Assembly (NCBI GenBank): GCA_002392505.1 | Contig: DGHD01000023.1 | Span: forward strand, 1 to 21,798 | Length of the DNA stretch: 21,798 bases | Direction: 5' to 3' | Origin: Christensenella sp. UBA3857 | Lineage (GTDB): Bacteria; Bacillota; Clostridia; Christensenellales; CAG-138 | Part shown: positions 1 to 7,056 of the stretch, piece after piece | Layout of the letters: each line of letters opens with the position of its first letter | Numbering within the stretch: the stretch's first letter is position 1 | Program-made: the position numbers and the translations under genes | The notes under the pieces: generated by a model | What the model saw: only the letters and a program-made list of their open reading frames with translations | Told to the model about the DNA's origin: nothing | The model's database searches: none

Positions 1-16
1 TTAAGTGAATGGGCCC

Positions 17-39
17 AAGGCGGGGAAGCCTTTTTATTT
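17..39 (+). terminator. weak possible terminator at window edge
   Basis: AAGGC (17-21) can pair with GCCTT (28-32) around a six-base loop, followed by a T-rich run to 39. The stem is only five base pairs. It could end a + strand gene lying before the window, but an alternative pairing of GGCGG (19-23) with CCGCC (41-45) competes, so this is tentative. Confidence 0.3.
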
Positions 40-71
40 GCCGCCTGCCGACTTTTCAGCCTTCCCTTGGG

Positions 72-134
72 GTTCATTGACGGTTGCCGAAGGCAATTTT
101 GACCATCCGGTGAATGGTCAAAAAGTCAATGAAC
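72..134. other. 63-nt nested inverted repeat able to fold as a three-way junction
   Basis: An outer perfect 10-bp stem, GTTCATTGAC (72-81) with GTCAATGAAC (125-134), encloses two hairpins: TTGCC (84-88) with GGCAA (92-96), and TTTTGACCAT (97-106) with ATGGTCAAAA (114-123). Only a few bases are unpaired at the junction. It lies inside repeat copy A and has no counterpart in copy B, so it looks like an insertion into the repeat. Whether it is a small mobile palindrome, an RNA structure or a regulatory site cannot be told from the sequence. Confidence 0.6.
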
Positions 135-347
135 GGGCGGCTTACGTCCGCCCCGGGGCAGGGAACCGCTCTTGAACGAGCGGTGGATGAGGGATGCTTC
201 CTGTTAACTTGTGCTTCCCAACTCCGTAACACTGATGTTACAGCGTGCATACAAACTCGGATATGTCTCGCAGGTGCGGTTCCTCGGACTTGCGTGATCG
301 TGGTTACCCCTCGCCGGTCGCAGACGCTCCCGGCGGGGCGCTCGCTA

Positions 348-370
348 AAATCGTAACACCGTTACGATTT
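348..370. repeat. perfect 10-bp inverted repeat
   Basis: AAATCGTAAC (348-357) and GTTACGATTT (361-370) form a perfect 10-bp stem with an ACC loop. No run of T follows directly, so this is not a standard intrinsic terminator. The rest of the stretch (371-490) is GC-rich with another short hairpin, CGAAAAA (413-419) with TTTTTCG (424-430), and no gene I can support. Confidence 0.55.
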
Positions 371-494
371 CTTAACGCTCTCGCTATCGCACCGCGTCAC
401 GCCAACTCGGCTCGAAAAAAGCATTTTTCGGCCACGTAGGCGACGCTCGCTTTGCTCGCTTGGCGTGCGTCCTAAAAACTTGTGTTAGTTCCAT

Positions 495-582
495 GCTCCC
501 CTGAAAGGGGAGCCAAAAAGGAAAGACCTCTCAGTCAGCCGCTTTGCGGCTGACAGCTCCCCTGAAAGGGGAGCCAAAAAGG
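495..582. repeat. paired palindromic repeat upstream of rodA
   Basis: An identical 27-bp unit occurs at 495-521 and 556-582: GCTCCCC-TGAAA-GGGGAGC, itself a 7-bp hairpin, followed by CAAAAAGG. Between the two copies lies a perfect 9-bp hairpin, GTCAGCCGC (534-542) and GCGGCTGAC (546-554), loop TTT. The element therefore makes three hairpins in a row. The AAGG at the end of the second copy lies 9 nt before the rodA ATG, so the repeat may supply or affect its ribosome binding site. This style of repeat is, from memory, common between genes in gut Clostridia. Confidence 0.75.
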
Positions 583-591
583 TAGGATTAT

Positions 592-1797
592 ATGAGCCTT
601 TACGACAAAAAAGACCTTAAAAGCATCGATTGGTTCACGGTGGCGCTGGTATTCGCGCTGGTGGGCTTTGGTCTTGTCGCGCTCGCGAGCGTGCTCGCAA
701 CTCCCTTCGACGGAACGGAGCAGGGCATAAGGGACATCATTTCAAGGCTCAATCTCGATTACGTTCAGCGTCAGGCGATCAATTTCCTCGTCGGCTTCGC
801 GGCGATGGTCGTCTTCATGCTGTTCGACTACAACATTTTCAAGCCGCTCATCACCTATGCCTATATCGGCATAGTGGGTCTGCTCGCAATGCTGTTCCTC
901 TTCGGCAAGGTGCGCGGCGGCGCGCAGGGCTGGTTCGTGCTCGACAGCATCCAGAGGTCGATACAGCCGGCGGAGCTCTCAAAGGTCGCCGTCATAGTCA
1001 TGGTGTCGAAGGTTGCCTCAAAGGCGATGGACGAGGGCGGCAGGCTGTTAAAGGTCAAGGATATCGCGCTCGCGATACTCTATACTTTCATACCGTTCGT
1101 GCTGATCGCGCTCCAGCCCGATTACGGCACCGCGTTCGTGCTCCTCGTGATACTTGCAGCGATACTCTTTGCCGCAAGGATCAAATGGTACTGGATGGTC
1201 GGCGCCGCAGCCGCCGCGGGCACGGTGCTGCCGCTCGCCTATTTCTTCATATTCACCGATAAGCAGAAGCAGAGGATCATCTCGTTCCTCAATCCCGAAT
1301 ACGATCCCCTCGGCGCGGGGTACCAGGTCGGTCAGTCCAAGCTCGTCATCGGCTCCGGCAGGCTGATGGGCAAGGGCTTCTTCGACAGGGCGACTCTCGC
1401 GCAGCTCAAGTACGTGCCCGAGAGGCATACCGACTTCATCTATTCCGGCATCGTCGAGGGCGTCGGCTTCGTCGGCGGCATGCTCGTGATCGTCGCGTTC
1501 TTCGTGCTCGCCTTCCGCTGGCTCTATATCGCCGTAAAGGCAAGGGACAATTTCGGCACGCTTCTGGCCGTCGGCGTTACGGCAATGCTCATCGCCCACG
1601 TTTTCGAGAACATCGGCATGACGATCGGGCTCATGCCCATGACCGGCATACCGCTCCCGTTCATATCGTACGGGGGCTCCAATATGCTGACCAACATGAT
1701 AGGAGTGGGCATAGTGCTCAACGTCTATATGCGCCACCCCGTCAAGCGAAAACGAAAGAGCGCGAAGCACACCCACGAGGATCTTTTGGAGGCGTAA
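592..1797 (+). CDS. rodA: SEDS-family peptidoglycan glycosyltransferase, RodA/FtsW type
   Basis: This 401-residue, highly hydrophobic protein belongs to the SEDS family. These membrane enzymes polymerise lipid II into glycan strands, together with a class B penicillin-binding protein. Family landmarks are visible: GGAQGW and QPAELSK (about 109-131), QPDYGTA (175-181), NPEYDPLGAGYQ (234-245), HTDFIYSG with the expected catalytic Asp at about 281, and PFISYGGSNMLTN near the C-terminus. The wording of these motifs is closer to RodA than to FtsW, but the two are hard to separate and a sporulation paralogue (SpoVE) is also possible. The ATG at 592 follows AGG (584-586) and AAGG (579-582), the latter part of a palindromic repeat. 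The gene stands alone and ends at a strong terminator. A penicillin-binding protein gene lies at the far end of the window. Confidence 0.9.
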   Translation: MSLYDKKDLKSIDWFTVALVFALVGFGLVALASVLATPFDGTEQGIRDIISRLNLDYVQRQAINFLVGFAAMVVFMLFDYNIFKPLITYAYIGIVGLLAMLFLFGKVRGGAQGWFVLDSIQRSIQPAELSKVAVIVMVSKVASKAMDEGGRLLKVKDIALAILYTFIPFVLIALQPDYGTAFVLLVILAAILFAARIKWYWMVGAAAAAGTVLPLAYFFIFTDKQKQRIISFLNPEYDPLGAGYQVGQSKLVIGSGRLMGKGFFDRATLAQLKYVPERHTDFIYSGIVEGVGFVGGMLVIVAFFVLAFRWLYIAVKARDNFGTLLAVGVTAMLIAHVFENIGMTIGLMPMTGIPLPFISYGGSNMLTNMIGVGIVLNVYMRHPVKRKRKSAKHTHEDLLEA

Positions 1798-1805
1798 GGA
1801 GACCG

Positions 1806-1835
1806 AAGCCGGGAGGAATAATCCTTCCGGCTTTT
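1806..1835 (+). terminator. intrinsic terminator after rodA
   Basis: AAGCCGGGAGGA (1806-1817) pairs with TCCTTCCGGCTT (1822-1833) over 12 positions with one G-T pair and an ATAA loop, followed by TT and an AT-rich run. It starts 8 bases after the rodA stop codon. Confidence 0.85.
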
Positions 1836-1873
1836 ATTAAATAAATATATCCTGCTTTTGTCTGGAAAAACGG

Positions 1874-1901
1874 TTGAATGAATTTTCCTTTGTGTTATAA
1901 T
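1874..1901 (+). promoter_or_regulatory. serC promoter, extended -10
   Basis: TTGAAT (1874-1879), a 16-bp spacer, then TATAAT (1896-1901) preceded by TGT, giving an extended -10. The predicted start near 1908 leaves a leader of about 40 nt, which holds a small hairpin TGCCC (1917-1921) with GGGCA (1927-1931). Because the -10 lies downstream of an in-frame ATG at 1878, it supports the later serC start at 1950. Confidence 0.75.
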
Positions 1902-1949
1902 GCAATTAGAAAAATATGCCCGTCATGGGCAAGAATAAGGAGTATCAAT

Positions 1950-3047
1950 ATGGCATACGATCGTATTTACAACTTCTCCGCAGGTCCCTCCGTTCTCCCC
2001 GAGAAGGTGCTTGAGGGCATTCGTGACAACCTCATGAATTATGAGGGTTCCGGCATGTGCGTCATGGAGATGAGCCATCGCTCGAAGGTCTTCCAGAAGA
2101 TCATCGACGAGGCAGAGCAGGATCTCCGCGATCTGATGAACATCCCCGATAACTACAAGGTAATGTTCATCCAGGGCGGCGCGACCCTCCAGTTCGCCAT
2201 GATCCCCATGAACCTTATGAAGAACGGCGTTGCCGATTACATCGTCACCGGCAACTGGTCCAAGAAGGCCTATAATGAGGCGAAGAAGTACGGCAAGATC
2301 AACCTTGTCGCCACCAGCGAGGACCGCAATTACAGCTATATCCCCGATTGCTCCGATCTTCCCATCAGCGAGGACGCCGATTACGTCTACATCTGCGAGA
2401 ATGAGACCATCCACGGCACCACCTATCAGAAGCTCCCCAACACCAAGGGCAAGATCCTTGTTTCCGACCAGAGCTCCATGTTCCTCTCCAAGCCCTGCAA
2501 CGTGTCCGATTACGGCGTGATCTACGGCGGCGTTCAGAAGAACATCGGCCCCGCGGGTATGGTAATCGTCATCATGCGTGAGGATCTCATCCGCGACTCC
2601 GCAGAGCTTCCCACCTGGGTACCCACCTACATGAGCTACGCCACCCATGCGAACAACGGCTCCATGTACAACACCCCCAACTGCTGGTCCATCTACGTAT
2701 GCGGTCAGGTCTTCAAGTATCTGAAGAGCATCGGCGGTCTTGAGGTTATGGCGAAGATGAACGAGCATAAGGCGAAGATCCTGTATGACTTCCTCGATCA
2801 GTCCAAGCTCTTCAAGGGCACCGTTGAGCCCGAGTTCCGTTCCCTCATGAACGTTCCGTTCGTAACTCCCACCAAGGAGCAGGACGCCGACGTCGTTGCC
2901 GCCACCAAGGCAGCGGGCTTCGATAACCTCAAGGGTCACAAGTCCGTGGGCGGTCTGCGCGCTTCCATCTACAACGCCATGCCCGAAGAGGGCGTCGTCG
3001 CGCTCGTCGAGTTCCTCAAGAAGTACGAAGCCGAGCATATGGCTTAA
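1950..3047 (+). CDS. serC: phosphoserine aminotransferase
   Basis: SerC is a PLP enzyme that converts 3-phosphohydroxypyruvate and glutamate to O-phosphoserine in serine synthesis. The 365-residue protein opens with the typical NFSAGPSVLPE (8-18), has MSHRSK (41-46), QGGAT (75-79), the D173-Q174 pair expected near the cofactor, and the PLP lysine in YGGVQKN (about K197). Length is normal for the family. I chose ATG 1950 rather than the in-frame ATG at 1878 because AAGGAG (1937-1942) lies 7 nt upstream, the family starts here, and the promoter -10 sits inside the longer version. Isoleucine codons are almost all ATC, unlike rodA next door which uses ATA often. This suggests strong expression. 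serA follows on the same strand after a repeat-filled spacer, so the two form a functional pair. Confidence 0.96.
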   Translation: MAYDRIYNFSAGPSVLPEKVLEGIRDNLMNYEGSGMCVMEMSHRSKVFQKIIDEAEQDLRDLMNIPDNYKVMFIQGGATLQFAMIPMNLMKNGVADYIVTGNWSKKAYNEAKKYGKINLVATSEDRNYSYIPDCSDLPISEDADYVYICENETIHGTTYQKLPNTKGKILVSDQSSMFLSKPCNVSDYGVIYGGVQKNIGPAGMVIVIMREDLIRDSAELPTWVPTYMSYATHANNGSMYNTPNCWSIYVCGQVFKYLKSIGGLEVMAKMNEHKAKILYDFLDQSKLFKGTVEPEFRSLMNVPFVTPTKEQDADVVAATKAAGFDNLKGHKSVGGLRASIYNAMPEEGVVALVEFLKKYEAEHMA

Positions 3048-3192
3048 TTAGGAATTAGGAATTAGCAATTAAAGGGCTTGCCCTGCGAGCTTAGCGAGTC
3101 GCGCGGGTCAGCGCGCTTCCCCCTCGAGGGGGGAGTGGTTTTGAGCCGTTGGCGAAAAACCAAGAGGGGGGTTATCCGCTTTTTAAGCGGAT
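3046..3192. repeat. heptamer tandem repeat plus hairpin repeats between serC and serA
   Basis: Four 7-bp units run from the serC stop codon: AATTAGG (3046-3052), AATTAGG, AATTAGC and AATTAAA (to 3073). Then follow a near-perfect palindrome CTTCCCCCTCGAGGGGGGAG (3116-3135, one G-T), an inverted repeat TGGTTTT (3136-3142) with AAAACCA (3156-3162), and a perfect hairpin ATCCGCTT (3174-3181) with AAGCGGAT (3185-3192). The CTTCCCCC...GGGGG part resembles the first hairpin of the repeat at 7330. From 3193 to 3311 I see no clear promoter, T-box or terminator, only a short hairpin CTGAC-cgct-GTCAG. Confidence 0.65.
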
Positions 3193-3311
3193 CACGATCC
3201 CGGCCCGAATGATACTGTAAGCTTAAAGGAACGCTCCATTGCTGACCGCTGTCAGGTCATTAAGGGGAAGCCCACATCATTATCAATTAAAAATATAAGG
3301 AGAATTCTATT

Positions 3312-4229
3312 ATGCGTATTTTAGCATCCGACGGTATGGAAAAAGGCGCCATCGCGAAGCTTCGCGAGCAGGGCCATGAAGTCGTAGTTCCCGAGACCAC
3401 CCCCACTCCCGATGAGCTCAATCAGCTCGTCAAGGAGTTTGACGTTCTCGTTGTCCGCAGCGCGACCAAGGTCCGCGTTCCCGCCATCGACTCCGCGGCG
3501 GAAGCGGGCAGGCTCAAGCTCATCATCCGCGGCGGCGTAGGCATCGACAACATCGATCACGAGTATGCCAAGGAAAAGGGCATCGCCGTTAAGAACACCC
3601 CCCGCGCTTCTTCCGACGCAGTAGCCGAGCTCGCGCTCGCTCATATGCTCTCCTGCGCGCGCTTCGTCTCCGCTGCGGGTCACTCCATGCGTGAGAACAA
3701 GTGGGAGAAGAAAGCCTATGCCAAGGGCATCGAGCTTGCCGGCAAGACCCTCGGCGTCATCGGTTACGGCCGCATCGGTCAGAGCCTCGGCAGGAAGGCG
3801 CAGGCGCTCGGCATGAAGGTCCTCGCTTACGACGTATACCACGCAGAAGGCGTCGAGAACGAGAACATGAAGTACGCCGAGATGGACGAAGTCCTCGCCA
3901 ACTCCGATTTCATCAGCCTCCACGTTCCTTCCCTTCCCGGCCAGCCCCTCATCAATGAGGAGACCATCGCCAAGATGAAGGACGGCGTCAACATCATCAA
4001 CACCAGCCGCGGCACCAACATCGATGAGAACGCGCTCCTCGCCGCTCTCAATTCCGGCAAGGTCCGCGCCGCGGGTCTCGACGTCTGGGCGGAGGAGCCC
4101 TCCAAGAACGAGGCGCTCTACAACCATCCCATGGTAAGCTGCACCCCCCACATCGGCGCTTCCACCGTTGAGGCGCAGAAGCGCATCGGCGCCGAGATCG
4201 TCGACATCATCGGCAAGTTCTTCGCGTAA
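3312..4229 (+). CDS. serA: D-3-phosphoglycerate dehydrogenase, short form without ACT domain
   Basis: SerA oxidises 3-phosphoglycerate to 3-phosphohydroxypyruvate with NAD, the step before SerC. The 305-residue protein is a D-isomer-specific 2-hydroxyacid dehydrogenase: the NAD-binding GYGRIG is at 151-156, followed by an acidic residue in AYDVY (about D174), and the catalytic set is visible as Arg233 (NTSRG), Glu262 (EEP) and His280 (TPHIGAS). RGGVGIDNID (73-82) is typical of SerA. It ends soon after the catalytic core, so the C-terminal ACT regulatory domain that lets serine inhibit longer SerA proteins is missing, as in other short Clostridial forms. AAGGAG (3297-3302) lies 9 nt before the ATG. 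Codon use matches serC. Confidence 0.93.
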   Translation: MRILASDGMEKGAIAKLREQGHEVVVPETTPTPDELNQLVKEFDVLVVRSATKVRVPAIDSAAEAGRLKLIIRGGVGIDNIDHEYAKEKGIAVKNTPRASSDAVAELALAHMLSCARFVSAAGHSMRENKWEKKAYAKGIELAGKTLGVIGYGRIGQSLGRKAQALGMKVLAYDVYHAEGVENENMKYAEMDEVLANSDFISLHVPSLPGQPLINEETIAKMKDGVNIINTSRGTNIDENALLAALNSGKVRAAGLDVWAEEPSKNEALYNHPMVSCTPHIGASTVEAQKRIGAEIVDIIGKFFA

Positions 4230-4241
4230 GACGAACAAATC

Positions 4242-4286
4242 AAAAGGAGCAGGCAAGGGAATGCGCCCAAATACCTGCTCCTTTTT
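4242..4286. terminator. bidirectional terminator between serA and glmS
   Basis: AAAAGGAGCAGG (4242-4253) pairs perfectly with CCTGCTCCTTTT (4274-4285) across a 20-nt loop. The A and T ends give a U-rich tail in both directions, fitting the convergent serA and glmS genes. Confidence 0.9.
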
Positions 4287-4300
4287 CCGTATGTGCTTTT

Positions 4301-6130
4301 TTATTCCACCGTAACGCTCTTGGCGAGGTTCCTCGGCTTATCGACGCTGCAGCCCTTCTGCACCGCCATGTAGTAGGCGAAAAGCTGCATCGGGATGATC
4401 GCGCAGAAGGGCGCCAGAAGCTCGCCCGTTTCGGGTATCGTCCACACCTTTTGGCAATGATCCGCTATATCGGGCATTTCGCCGTTGGTAACGGCAAGCA
4501 CCTTCGCGCCGCGCACGCGCACCTCCTCAAGGTTCGAGGCGGTCTTCGCCGCAAGATGCTTCTGCGTGATGAGTCCCACCACGAGCGTGCCTTCCTCAAT
4601 AAGGGCGATGGTGCCGTGCTTCAGTTCGCCGGCGGCGTAAGCCTCCGAATGGATGTAGCTGACCTCCTTCAGCTTGAGCGCCGCCTCCATCGAAAGGGCG
4701 TTGTCGATACCCCTGCCGATAAAGAATACGTGCTTCGCAGAGAACTCGCGGCTGGAGAAGAACTGTATCGCCTCGCGTTCGTCGATGAGCTTCTGCATGC
4801 GGGCGGGGATCTCGGCAAGCTCGGTCAAAAACGCCGATACACGGTCGGGAGCGACCCTGCCGCGGATCTCGCCCAGGCGGAGCGCCGCAAGGAACAGCAC
4901 CGCAGCCTGCGTAAGATACGATTTCGTCGCCGCGACGGCGATCTCCGGCCCGGCGTAGGTAAAGAGCACGTCGTCCGCCTCGCGCGCGATGGTGGAGCCG
5001 ATCACGTTGCAGACGGCGATCGTACGGACGCCCGCCTGCTTCGCCATGCGCATGGCGGCGATGGAATCGGCGGTCTCGCCCGACTGGGAGATTATGAACA
5101 GTATCTCGCCCGGCTCGAACTCATAATCCGCATAGCGGAACTCGGAAGCGATATCTGCCTCGACGGGTATCCTTGCCAGCTCGGAGAAATATTTCTTTCC
5201 CAAAAGCCCCGCGTGGTAAGCCGTGCCGCAGCCGATTATGCGGATGCGCTTCACGTCCTCCGCGTCGCTGTCCGCCCAGGGGAAGCAGTCCGCCTTGAGG
5301 CAGCCGCGGCGGAAATTGACGTACTGCTCCGCGGTCTTGCGGAAGGCGACGGGCTCTTCGCAGATCTCCTTCATCATGAAATGCTCATAGGAGCCCTTCT
5401 TGGCGGCGTCGAGATCCCAATCGATATGGGTGGAGCCCTTGTCAATGGGCGCGGCGAATTCGTTGTAGAACGCGATCCCCTCGGGGGAGAGCACGGCGAT
5501 CTGCTTGTCGCCCATGAAGGTCACGTCCCTCGTATAGGCGAGCATCGCGGGTATGTCGGAGGCGATATGCGCGCCGTCCCTGCCGTAGCCGACGACCATC
5601 GGGCTGTCCTTGCAGACGCAGTAGATGCGGTAAGGATCGTCGCGGAAGAGTATCGCGAGCGCGAAGGACCCCTCGAGCAGGCGCATGGCGTCGGAAATGG
5701 CGGTCAGCGGATCGCCCCTGTAAAGGTCGCCGATGAGCTGGGCGACGACCTCCGTATCGGTATCCGATACGAAAACGCAGCCCTTTTCGACGAGCATGTT
5801 CTTGAGCTTGAGATAGTTTTCGATAATGCCGTTATGCACCAGCACGAGCTGCTTTTTGGTATCGCCGTGGGGATGCGAATTGATGTAGGAGGGTTCGCCG
5901 TGGGTCGCCCAGCGGGTATGCCCGATGCCCGAGGTGCCGTGAACGGGCTCGCGCTCGAGTATGGACTTCAGGTTCGCAAGCTGCCCCTTCTCCTTCTTCA
6001 TCTCTATCTTTTCACCGTCCCATACGGCGACCCCCGCGGAATCGTATCCGCGGTAGGCAAGCGTTTCAAGCCCCTCCATCAAAATGGGAGCGGCTTCTTT
6101 TGAACCGGTATAGCCGACTATTCCGCACAT
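4301..6130 (-). CDS. glmS: glutamine--fructose-6-phosphate aminotransferase (isomerizing)
   Basis: GlmS makes glucosamine-6-phosphate from fructose-6-phosphate and glutamine, feeding peptidoglycan precursor synthesis. The protein is 609 residues from MCGIVGYTG. After Met removal the Cys is the N-terminal nucleophile of the glutaminase domain, so the ATG at 6130 must be used rather than the in-frame ATG at 6145. GAGGTG lies 7 nt upstream of it. Other marks are HTRWATHG, the NGIIENY loop, two SIS sugar-isomerase domains (SQSGETADS, then FIGRGIDNALSMEAALKLKE), and the usual C-terminal ending KPRNLAKSVTVE with the catalytic lysine. Length is normal. The predicted leader is only about 27 nt, too short for the glmS ribozyme found in many Bacillota. 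Confidence 0.97.
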   Translation of the reverse strand: MCGIVGYTGSKEAAPILMEGLETLAYRGYDSAGVAVWDGEKIEMKKEKGQLANLKSILEREPVHGTSGIGHTRWATHGEPSYINSHPHGDTKKQLVLVHNGIIENYLKLKNMLVEKGCVFVSDTDTEVVAQLIGDLYRGDPLTAISDAMRLLEGSFALAILFRDDPYRIYCVCKDSPMVVGYGRDGAHIASDIPAMLAYTRDVTFMGDKQIAVLSPEGIAFYNEFAAPIDKGSTHIDWDLDAAKKGSYEHFMMKEICEEPVAFRKTAEQYVNFRRGCLKADCFPWADSDAEDVKRIRIIGCGTAYHAGLLGKKYFSELARIPVEADIASEFRYADYEFEPGEILFIISQSGETADSIAAMRMAKQAGVRTIAVCNVIGSTIAREADDVLFTYAGPEIAVAATKSYLTQAAVLFLAALRLGEIRGRVAPDRVSAFLTELAEIPARMQKLIDEREAIQFFSSREFSAKHVFFIGRGIDNALSMEAALKLKEVSYIHSEAYAAGELKHGTIALIEEGTLVVGLITQKHLAAKTASNLEEVRVRGAKVLAVTNGEMPDIADHCQKVWTIPETGELLAPFCAIIPMQLFAYYMAVQKGCSVDKPRNLAKSVTVE

Positions 6131-6150
6131 GAGCATACACCTCACATTTT

Positions 6151-6165
6151 ATCTTATCATAAGAT
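6151..6165. promoter_or_regulatory. candidate operator palindrome at glmS start site
   Basis: ATCTTATCATAAGAT (6151-6165) is a perfect palindrome with 7-bp arms around one base. It overlaps the glmS -10 and the predicted transcription start near 6157, a classic place for a repressor. Alternatively it could form a small hairpin at the start of the mRNA. No regulator gene is nearby. Confidence 0.45.
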
Positions 6166-6192
6166 TATATATGCCGGCGTCCCCCGTGTCAA
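6164..6192 (-). promoter_or_regulatory. glmS promoter, full consensus
   Basis: On the minus strand TTGACA (6187-6192) and TATAAT (6164-6169) are separated by exactly 17 bp, a perfect match to the housekeeping sigma consensus. A strong constitutive or repressor-controlled promoter is expected. Confidence 0.92.
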
Positions 6193-6241
6193 CCCCGTGC
6201 GGGCAATAAAATTCCGATAGGGATGAAAAGAATCAAAAAGT

Positions 6242-6270
6242 TTGCTTTTCTGGCGGGAATGTGCTACAAT
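6242..6270 (+). promoter_or_regulatory. promoter of the alpha/beta hydrolase
   Basis: TTGCTT (6242-6247), a 17-bp spacer, and TACAAT (6265-6270) preceded by TGC, an extended -10. Predicted start is near 6277, leaving about 15 nt of leader. It is divergent from the glmS promoter, the two -35 boxes being about 50 bp apart. Confidence 0.8.
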
Positions 6271-6291
6271 AGTCCCATTGGAGGAACGAAC

Positions 6292-7002
6292 ATGGCAAGG
6301 GCGATAATAAACGGACAAAGCATCAACTATGAAATAGTGGGCGTTAAGGATTTCAAGCTCCGCACACCCGCGCTGCTGCTTCACGGCAACGGCGAAAGCA
6401 TGAAGGTGTTTTCCACCTTCGTGCAGCCGCTCGCGGCGTCCCGCGGGTTCGTGCTGATGGACAGCCGCTTCCAGGGCGGCTCGATCCCCGCGGAGGAGGG
6501 GGAGAAGCCCCGTATCTCGTATGAGCTCATGGCGGACGACGCGTTAAAGCTCATGGAGCAGGAGCTCGGCGTTATGGAGTACGATATCATCGGCACCTCC
6601 GACGGGGCGATCACCGCGCTCTTAATGGCGCTCAGGTCGATCCGCGTAAGGAAGCTCATACTGATCGGCGTCAATTCCGATCCCTCGGGCTTAAAGCCGA
6701 AGGCGATCCGCCAGATAAAGCGGGAGCTTGCCGCCGCCCAGCACAGGCACGACCGCATCGGGTTCGAGCTCAACCGCATGATGCTCGAGGAGCCGAAGCT
6801 CAAAAACTCCGATCTCGCCTCCGTCATCTGCGAGACCACCGTCGTCTACGGGCAGAAGGACGACGCCGTCCGGCGCGAGCATGCCTCCGCCATAGCGGAC
6901 GCGATACCCCGCGGCAGCTTCGTTGAGATGAAGAACGCCGGGCACGACCTCGTCGTCACCCACGCGGGCGAGCTTGCAGAGCTTGTCCGTTCGCTGCTGT
7001 AA
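6292..7002 (+). CDS. alpha/beta-fold hydrolase
   Basis: This 236-residue protein has the layout of small alpha/beta hydrolases: LLLHGNGES (28-36) for the oxyanion hole, nucleophile elbow GTSDG (101-105, Ser103), an acid in YGQKDD (about D190) and His218 in NAGHD. The substrate cannot be predicted; family members include esterases, thioesterases and C-C hydrolases. There is no signal peptide or membrane segment, so it is probably cytoplasmic. The start at 6292 is preferred over an in-frame ATG at 6223 because GGAGG (6280-6284) lies 7 nt upstream and the -10 box is inside the longer version. It has its own promoter and is followed by a hairpin with a T run, so it is likely a single-gene unit. 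Confidence 0.85.
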   Translation: MARAIINGQSINYEIVGVKDFKLRTPALLLHGNGESMKVFSTFVQPLAASRGFVLMDSRFQGGSIPAEEGEKPRISYELMADDALKLMEQELGVMEYDIIGTSDGAITALLMALRSIRVRKLILIGVNSDPSGLKPKAIRQIKRELAAAQHRHDRIGFELNRMMLEEPKLKNSDLASVICETTVVYGQKDDAVRREHASAIADAIPRGSFVEMKNAGHDLVVTHAGELAELVRSLL

Positions 7003-7018
7003 AAACGAATCGAAATGC

Positions 7019-7056
7019 TCGCCTCCGCCGATACTAAACGGCGGAGGTGATTTTTT
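7019..7056 (+). terminator. intrinsic terminator that also contains a ribosome binding site
   Basis: TCGCCTCCGCCG (7019-7030) pairs with CGGCGGAGGTGA (7039-7050) over 12 positions with one G-T pair, loop ATACTAAA, followed directly by six T. It is a textbook terminator for the hydrolase gene. The descending arm includes GGAGGTGA (7043-7050), a near-perfect Shine-Dalgarno placed 6 nt before the ATG of the next small ORF. Confidence 0.85.

Larger units (their letters stand above)
53..370. repeat. interspersed repeat, copy A (diverged, with extra inserted segments)
   Basis: The block 181-317 aligns with 7369-7506 almost without gaps, sharing runs such as GGTGGATGAGGGATGCTTCC and GATATG...TCGCAGGTG.GGTTCCTCG. 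Both copies are preceded by TTTTCAGCCTTCCC and by a hairpin just before GGTGGATGAG (here ACCGCTC 165-171 with GAGCGGT 178-184). Copy A carries additional DNA between its CAGCCTTCCC start (57-66) and the conserved block: the nested inverted repeat at 72-134 and a hairpin GGGCGG (135-140) with CCGCCC (148-153). ORFs across it are short, overlap in different frames and do not look like a protein family. I read it as a non-coding, probably non-autonomous repeat. Confidence 0.7.

Noticed and set aside
114..439. Two overlapping ORFs of 80 and 64 codons
   Set aside because: They run through repeat copy A and its palindromes in different frames and the second repeat copy does not keep the same frame; no ribosome binding site.
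72..590. CRISPR array
   Set aside because: The repeats here are palindromic, too few and not regularly spaced with unique spacers; no cas gene is present.
1923..3038. Long open frame antisense to serC, and similar ones antisense to serA (3321-4256) and glmS (4451-6103)
   Set aside because: They mirror well-recognised genes on the other strand, have no family motifs or ribosome binding sites, and follow from the GC-rich codon bias.
3193..3311. Possible T-box or riboswitch before serA
   Set aside because: The T-box AGGGTGGNACCGCG element is absent and only a 5-bp hairpin is visible.
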